In this document: one piece after another, positions 5,887 to 8,470 of the stretch
How the letters are laid out: each line of letters begins with the position of its first letter
Position numbering within the stretch: the stretch's first letter is position 1
Assembly (NCBI GenBank): GCA_015233285.1
Contig: JADFYA010000141.1
Coordinates: forward strand, 1-8,470
From: Deltaproteobacteria bacterium
GTDB taxonomy: Bacteria > Desulfobacterota > JADFXK01
Direction: 5' to 3'
Length of the DNA: 8,470 nt
Program-made: the position numbers and the translations under genes
Notes under the pieces: generated by a model
Databases searched by the model: none
The model's input: the letters and a program-made list of their open reading frames with translations, nothing else
What the model was told of the DNA's origin: nothing

Positions 5887-7134
5887 TTAGAAATCTGCTC
5901 TAAGACCGACCTGATAGAGATTCGTATCGGGGCCGGCGCTCTTGAGGTCGTAGCTGGTTCGCTCAGAGGCGACATAGACCATCAAGCCTTTGGTCAAGTC
6001 ATAAGACACGCCATAGAGTTGAGTTTTTTCTTCGGCGCTGATTCTAGCGTCATCATCAGGGGTGTACACATCATATTTGGCAAAGACGCGCAGGCAAGGC
6101 CAGAAGGGCATCTTAACAAAGCCGGCCACATCATAGCCGGTCCGGTTCTTTTCATCCGTGCTGACTTTAGTGCCTTTTCCGGTGTAGTACTGGCCGAAGA
6201 TGGTGAACAACTGATGTTGGTAGGAAGCAGTGTACATCTGGATATTCCAGGTGGGATAGGCCGTAGAACCGGCCGGGACGGCGAACTTGGCATCGCTCTC
6301 GCCGTTGCCGTATTGGGCCGCCAGGCGTAACCCTTTGCCCCAGTCAAACATGTTGAGCGGCCGGACATACAGCAGACCTTCAACAAACTTGGTGGGGTTT
6401 CTTTCGCTGCGGTCATATCCTGAGCCGTTGTAGACACCAAACCACATACCGCCCCACCGGGAAGAGAACTTGCTCTCAACCGTATCCTTAAACTCCTTGT
6501 CCATCTCTCCCAAGGTCAGGTGCATATTGGCGCCGAAATCGGCAGAGGCCATAATGTTGTGACGGTCCAGGTAGTTCTTGCCTTCCACCCGGTATGGCCA
6601 GAGAGAGTCGTCATAGTTATCTGAGCCGGTGTGAACCAGACCAACCTCACTTTGCAACCGAAACTCGGAGCCGGCCACTTCCATACCGAACAAGTTCTTG
6701 AAATCAAAGAGGCCGTAAGCGTATTTGGCCCGGACTTCCCAGCCGATTTCACTGGCGTCGGTGCCGGTGCTGCCTCTTTTTTTGTCGTAGGTGACATCAA
6801 CGGTGGCCCGGGTGGAGAACCAGGGCGCGAATTGCTTACCTAAGGTCAGGTAAGCCCGGTCTAGAGAAAACCCGTTGTCATTGGCCTTGGCCCCGGAGTC
6901 ATAGTTCCGGATAAAATAATTGATGAAGTAGGTTCCGCCGAGGGTGATACCCTGGAGGCCCTTGGGCAGGTTAAGGCCTTTTTCCTCGTCCGTCTTGATC
7001 TCTTTCGCTTCATCTTTGGTGAGGACGCCCTTTTCCATGAGCACATCGGTCAGGGATTTGGCCGCCATCACCGGTTGAGCCGGCAAGATGTATAATCCAA
7101 ACATTAACAGCATGATACCAATGAATCTCTTCAT
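5887..7134 (-). CDS. Outer-membrane porin, probably phosphate-related (OprO/P-like)
   Basis: This is a 415-residue outer-membrane beta-barrel. A signal peptide (KRF, then a hydrophobic stretch to about residue 21) is probably cut after Ala24 (VMA-A). The mature start carries a short amphipathic helix (SLTDVLMEKGVLTKDEAKEI, about 27-46), a common opening of this porin type. The rest alternates aromatic and polar residues in barrel style (for example ITLGGTYFINYFIRNY) and ends in VGLRADF, whose terminal Phe is the usual barrel-assembly signal. Position between phoU and two alkaline phosphatase genes suggests uptake of phosphate or phosphate esters; specificity is inferred from context only. Either GTG 7137 or ATG 7134 could be the start. 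ATG is chosen, with AAGGAG 9 nt upstream (7149-7144). A 128-nt gap separates it from phoU, and its own terminator follows. Confidence 0.85.
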   Translation of the reverse strand: MKRFIGIMLLMFGLYILPAQPVMAAKSLTDVLMEKGVLTKDEAKEIKTDEEKGLNLPKGLQGITLGGTYFINYFIRNYDSGAKANDNGFSLDRAYLTLGKQFAPWFSTRATVDVTYDKKRGSTGTDASEIGWEVRAKYAYGLFDFKNLFGMEVAGSEFRLQSEVGLVHTGSDNYDDSLWPYRVEGKNYLDRHNIMASADFGANMHLTLGEMDKEFKDTVESKFSSRWGGMWFGVYNGSGYDRSERNPTKFVEGLLYVRPLNMFDWGKGLRLAAQYGNGESDAKFAVPAGSTAYPTWNIQMYTASYQHQLFTIFGQYYTGKGTKVSTDEKNRTGYDVAGFVKMPFWPCLRVFAKYDVYTPDDDARISAEEKTQLYGVSYDLTKGLMVYVASERTSYDLKSAGPDTNLYQVGLRADF

Positions 7135-7170
7135 CACCCTTCTCTCCTTATGATTAAGTAACGGTCAATG

Positions 7171-7190
7171 TTTTACCCCCCTGGGTAAAA
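7171..7190. promoter_or_regulatory. Perfect hairpin before the porin gene
   Basis: TTTTACCC and GGGTAAAA form 8-nt perfect arms around a 4-nt loop, between phoU and the porin. On the minus strand the next bases are CATTGACC, so there is no T-run and an intrinsic terminator is unlikely. It ends about 21 nt before the porin ribosome-binding site, so it could be an operator or a leader stem that affects porin mRNA. Confidence 0.45.
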
Positions 7191-7262
7191 AACTGGTGGT
7201 CTATTGCACGATCTTGAGGCATAAGCAATTAGTATTCAGCGACCGGCGTTTACTCCTCTCTC

Positions 7263-7970
7263 TTAAAGATTAGCGGCTTCCCGCCCAAGGCACGGATTGG
7301 TTCTATTCGGCTGTAAGTCGGGGTGTCGGATCACCTTGCCTTTGACCAGATAGATAACTTGTTCCGAGATATTAGTCGCTTCATCGCCGATTCTTTCCAA
7401 ATGGCGTCCGGTTAAGATCAGTTCCACTCCTCGTTTGATCAACCGGCGTTCATCCATCATCCAGGTGATCATCTCTTCGAGCAATTGCCGGTTGAGATTG
7501 TCCAGGTCTTCATCTCGGCAACAAACTTCTTGGGCGGCGGACACATCCAGGTGGACAAATCCTTCTAAACAATTGCGGGTCATCTCCTGGGCTATTTGTC
7601 CCATTTCTATCAAAGTATTTGGAATTTCTATCGGATCTAAGGGAATCAAATCCAGCGACCGCTCGGCCACATTGACACATTGGTCGCCCATCCGCTCCAG
7701 ATAGTGGGAAATCTTAATCGCAGAGGTCAGGAACCTTAAGTCCACGGCTACCGGTTGCCGCGTGGCCAAAAGTTTCAAACACCGTTCTTCAATTTCATTT
7801 TCCAAGGCGTCTATCCGCTTGTCCCCATTAATCGATTTTCGGGCCAGGTCGGCATCTTTGGACAAGAGGGAACGCATGACATCATCAATTGCTTCTTCAA
7901 CCAATCCACCCATCTTGAGGAGATCGATTTTCACCTGGTCCATCTGCCTGTGGAATTCCGGAATAGCCAA
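7263..7970 (-). CDS. phoU: Phosphate transport regulator PhoU
   Basis: PhoU is a cytoplasmic two-domain helical protein that links the Pst transporter to the PhoR/PhoB system, holding Pho genes down when phosphate is ample. The 235-residue length is normal. Each three-helix half carries the metal-binding signature: ERMGDQCVN (Glu92, Asp96, Asn100) and ERIGDEATN (Glu192, Asp196, Asn200). The start is TTG 7970-7968, with AGGAGGA (7984-7978) 7 nt upstream. The next in-frame ATG (codon 10) would cut into the first helix. It follows pstB, as in most pst operons, but 337 nt away, more than usual, so it may be separately transcribed or have gained an insertion. The C-terminal tail after about residue 215 is polar and probably disordered. 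Confidence 0.96.
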   Translation of the reverse strand: MAIPEFHRQMDQVKIDLLKMGGLVEEAIDDVMRSLLSKDADLARKSINGDKRIDALENEIEERCLKLLATRQPVAVDLRFLTSAIKISHYLERMGDQCVNVAERSLDLIPLDPIEIPNTLIEMGQIAQEMTRNCLEGFVHLDVSAAQEVCCRDEDLDNLNRQLLEEMITWMMDERRLIKRGVELILTGRHLERIGDEATNISEQVIYLVKGKVIRHPDLQPNRTNPCLGREAANL

Positions 7971-7977
7971 GGTTAAG

Positions 7978-7984
7978 TCCTCCT
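7978..7984 (-). promoter_or_regulatory. Shine-Dalgarno site for the phoU TTG start
   Basis: AGGAGGA lies 7 nt before TTG 7970-7968. The stop codon of a 21-codon upstream reading frame (TAG, 7985-7983) overlaps this site, which would allow translational coupling if that frame is translated. Confidence 0.8.
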
Positions 7985-8048
7985 AATCCTCATAGAAGAA
8001 TCTTCTTTCATCGTCATCGAAAACCAAAACTAAACGTTTTCCTATCAT
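7983..8048 (-). other. 21-codon ORF before phoU: possible leader peptide or response-regulator remnant
   Basis: From ATG 8048 the frame reads 21 residues, including GKRLVLVFDDDERRFFYED, then TAG overlapping the phoU ribosome-binding site. The pattern of basic residues, four hydrophobic residues and a DDDE acidic cluster resembles the first strand and acidic pocket of a response-regulator receiver domain. No good ribosome-binding site precedes it, only CAGG 2 nt away. It may be a decayed gene start, a coupling leader, or chance. The promoter candidate at 8044-8073 would exclude its translation. Confidence 0.25.
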
Positions 8049-8073
8049 AACCTGAGTTTGACTAGTATGCTAA
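8044..8073 (-). promoter_or_regulatory. Possible promoter of phoU
   Basis: On the minus strand TTAGCA (8073-8068), an 18-nt spacer and TATGAT (8049-8044) match 4/6 and 5/6 of the sigma-70 hexamers. A separate phoU promoter would make sense given the gap after pstB. No 11-nt GTAAC repeats like those of the phosphatase promoters are seen here. Confidence 0.3.
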
Positions 8074-8104
8074 GCGATTACCATCAAGAGCCATGATTCA
8101 ATTG

Positions 8105-8181
8105 CAGATTGCGCGATTTGCGCAGATTCGGGCCAAATAGGTCTGTGGGGCTTTTCAATCTGCGTTCATCTGAGAAATCTG
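8105..8181. repeat. Imperfect inverted repeat built of CAGATT units
   Basis: The arms at 8105-8128 and 8157-8181 both begin CAGATT and end GCAGATT when one is read on the opposite strand, and agree at about 17 of 24 positions. They flank a 28-nt centre. The left arm holds a smaller stem (TGCGC-gattt-GCGCA). The wording (CAGATT, GCAGATT, AAATCTGTGGAT) is like short interspersed palindromes I recall from many bacterial genomes. It has no coding capacity. Confidence 0.5.
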
Positions 8182-8249
8182 TGGATATATTTCTGGTAGT
8201 CAGTTAAAAAACTAGTCGAAAAAGTCTAATTTTTTATTAGGGATATGTC

Positions 8250-8301
8250 GTTCCTGTCCGGCCGCTTTCTAAACCGGGGCCTTATTTCGCCGACCAGGAA
8301 C
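8250..8301 (-). terminator. Hairpin after pstB (terminator or mRNA-end stem)
   Basis: On the minus strand GTTCCTGGTCGGC pairs with GCCGGACAGGAAC (12 of 13 positions, one G-T pair, one G-A mismatch) around a 26-nt loop, starting 7 nt after the pstB stop. No T-run follows at once; TTTTT comes only about 25 nt later, after a small A/T stem. It may protect the pst mRNA 3' end, or end transcription partly. Confidence 0.4.
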
Positions 8302-8307
8302 ATCAGG

Positions 8308-8470
8308 CTACCCGAATCTTCCGGTGATATACTGTTCTGTCTGCTGTTTATCCGGTTTGGTGAAGAGCTTCTCCGTGTTACCCATTTCAACCATTTCACC
8401 CATGTAAAAAAAGGCGGTTTCGTCTGAAACCCGTGCCGCTTGCTGCATATTATGGGTTACGATAACTACG
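8308..8470 (-). CDS. pstB: Phosphate ABC transporter ATP-binding protein PstB, C-terminal 53 residues
   Basis: This is the cytoplasmic ATPase of the high-affinity PstSCAB phosphate importer. Only the 3' end is inside the window; the frame enters from the right edge one base into a codon and ends at TAG 8310-8308. The visible text [15 protein letters not shown] holds the H-loop histidine that senses the ATP gamma-phosphate. The remainder (TAFFYMGE, then [13 protein letters not shown]) is the typical PstB C-terminus. The Walker A, signature and Walker B motifs lie outside. pstS, pstC and pstA are expected beyond the right edge. Confidence 0.95.
   Translation of the reverse strand, partial: VVIVTHNMQQAARVSDETAFFYMGEMVEMGNTEKLFTKPDKQQTEQYITGRFG

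Larger units (their letters stand above)
7986..8307. other. Gap between pstB and phoU
   Basis: This noncoding stretch contains, in the direction of transcription: a hairpin just after pstB (8250-8301); small A/T-rich stems (CTAAT / ATTAG at 8226-8240 and AGTT / AACT near 8202-8213); an imperfect inverted repeat (8105-8181); and a possible promoter and short ORF before phoU. I see no full gene and no transposase. Confidence 0.6.

Noticed and set aside
7161..7229. 22-codon frame between phoU and the porin
   Set aside because: There is no ribosome-binding site at a usable distance, the peptide shows no recognisable text, and it crosses the hairpin at 7171-7190.
8226..8303. 25-residue frame just after pstB (starts MFLVGEIRPRF)
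   Set aside because: It coincides with the post-pstB hairpin, lacks a ribosome-binding site and has no recognisable similarity.
8245..8427. 60-residue plus-strand frame over the pstB end
   Set aside because: It is antisense to the clear PstB C-terminus and to the hairpin, with no independent coding evidence.

Overview
The window is a phosphate-starvation (Pho) gene cluster from a Gram-negative bacterium, with every recognisable gene on the minus strand. An outer-membrane beta-barrel gene and exported alkaline phosphatases point to a diderm. The gene types (a haemolysin-like acyltransferase, YibE/F, a porin whose N-terminal helix reads 'MEKGVLTKDEA') would fit Desulfobacterota or a related deltaproteobacterial-type lineage. 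That placement is an impression, not a measurement.

Read in the direction of transcription (high to low coordinates), the order is: the 3' end of pstB, cut by the window edge (8308-8470); a 337-nt gap holding a hairpin, an imperfect inverted repeat and a 21-codon ORF; phoU (7263-7970); a 16-25-strand-type porin of OprO/P-like appearance (5887-7134); two alkaline phosphatase genes in tandem (4078-5595 and 2283-3821); a YibE/F-family membrane protein (995-2182); and a 5' fragment of a PlsC/haemolysin-like acyltransferase running off the left edge (1-733). The acyltransferase has a TTG start behind a strong ribosome-binding site and is open to the window edge.

The functional logic is clear for the centre. 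The porin would admit phosphate or phosphate esters through the outer membrane. The two secreted phosphatases would release inorganic phosphate from esters in the periplasm. The Pst ABC transporter (PstB is its ATPase) would import it, and PhoU would link transport to Pho signalling. YibE/F and the acyltransferase are neighbours without a proven link to phosphate.

The most notable structure is that the phosphatase duplication covers whole transcription units. Promoter, about 115-nt leader, signal peptide, enzyme and terminator hairpin are all present twice and abut head to tail. Both promoters share TTGACA, a 17-nt spacer, a -10-like hexamer, and GTAAC half-sites repeated every 11 nt that resemble a PhoB-type operator. 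I did not find a clearly novel system. I see no tRNA, rRNA, CRISPR array, transposase or phage gene.
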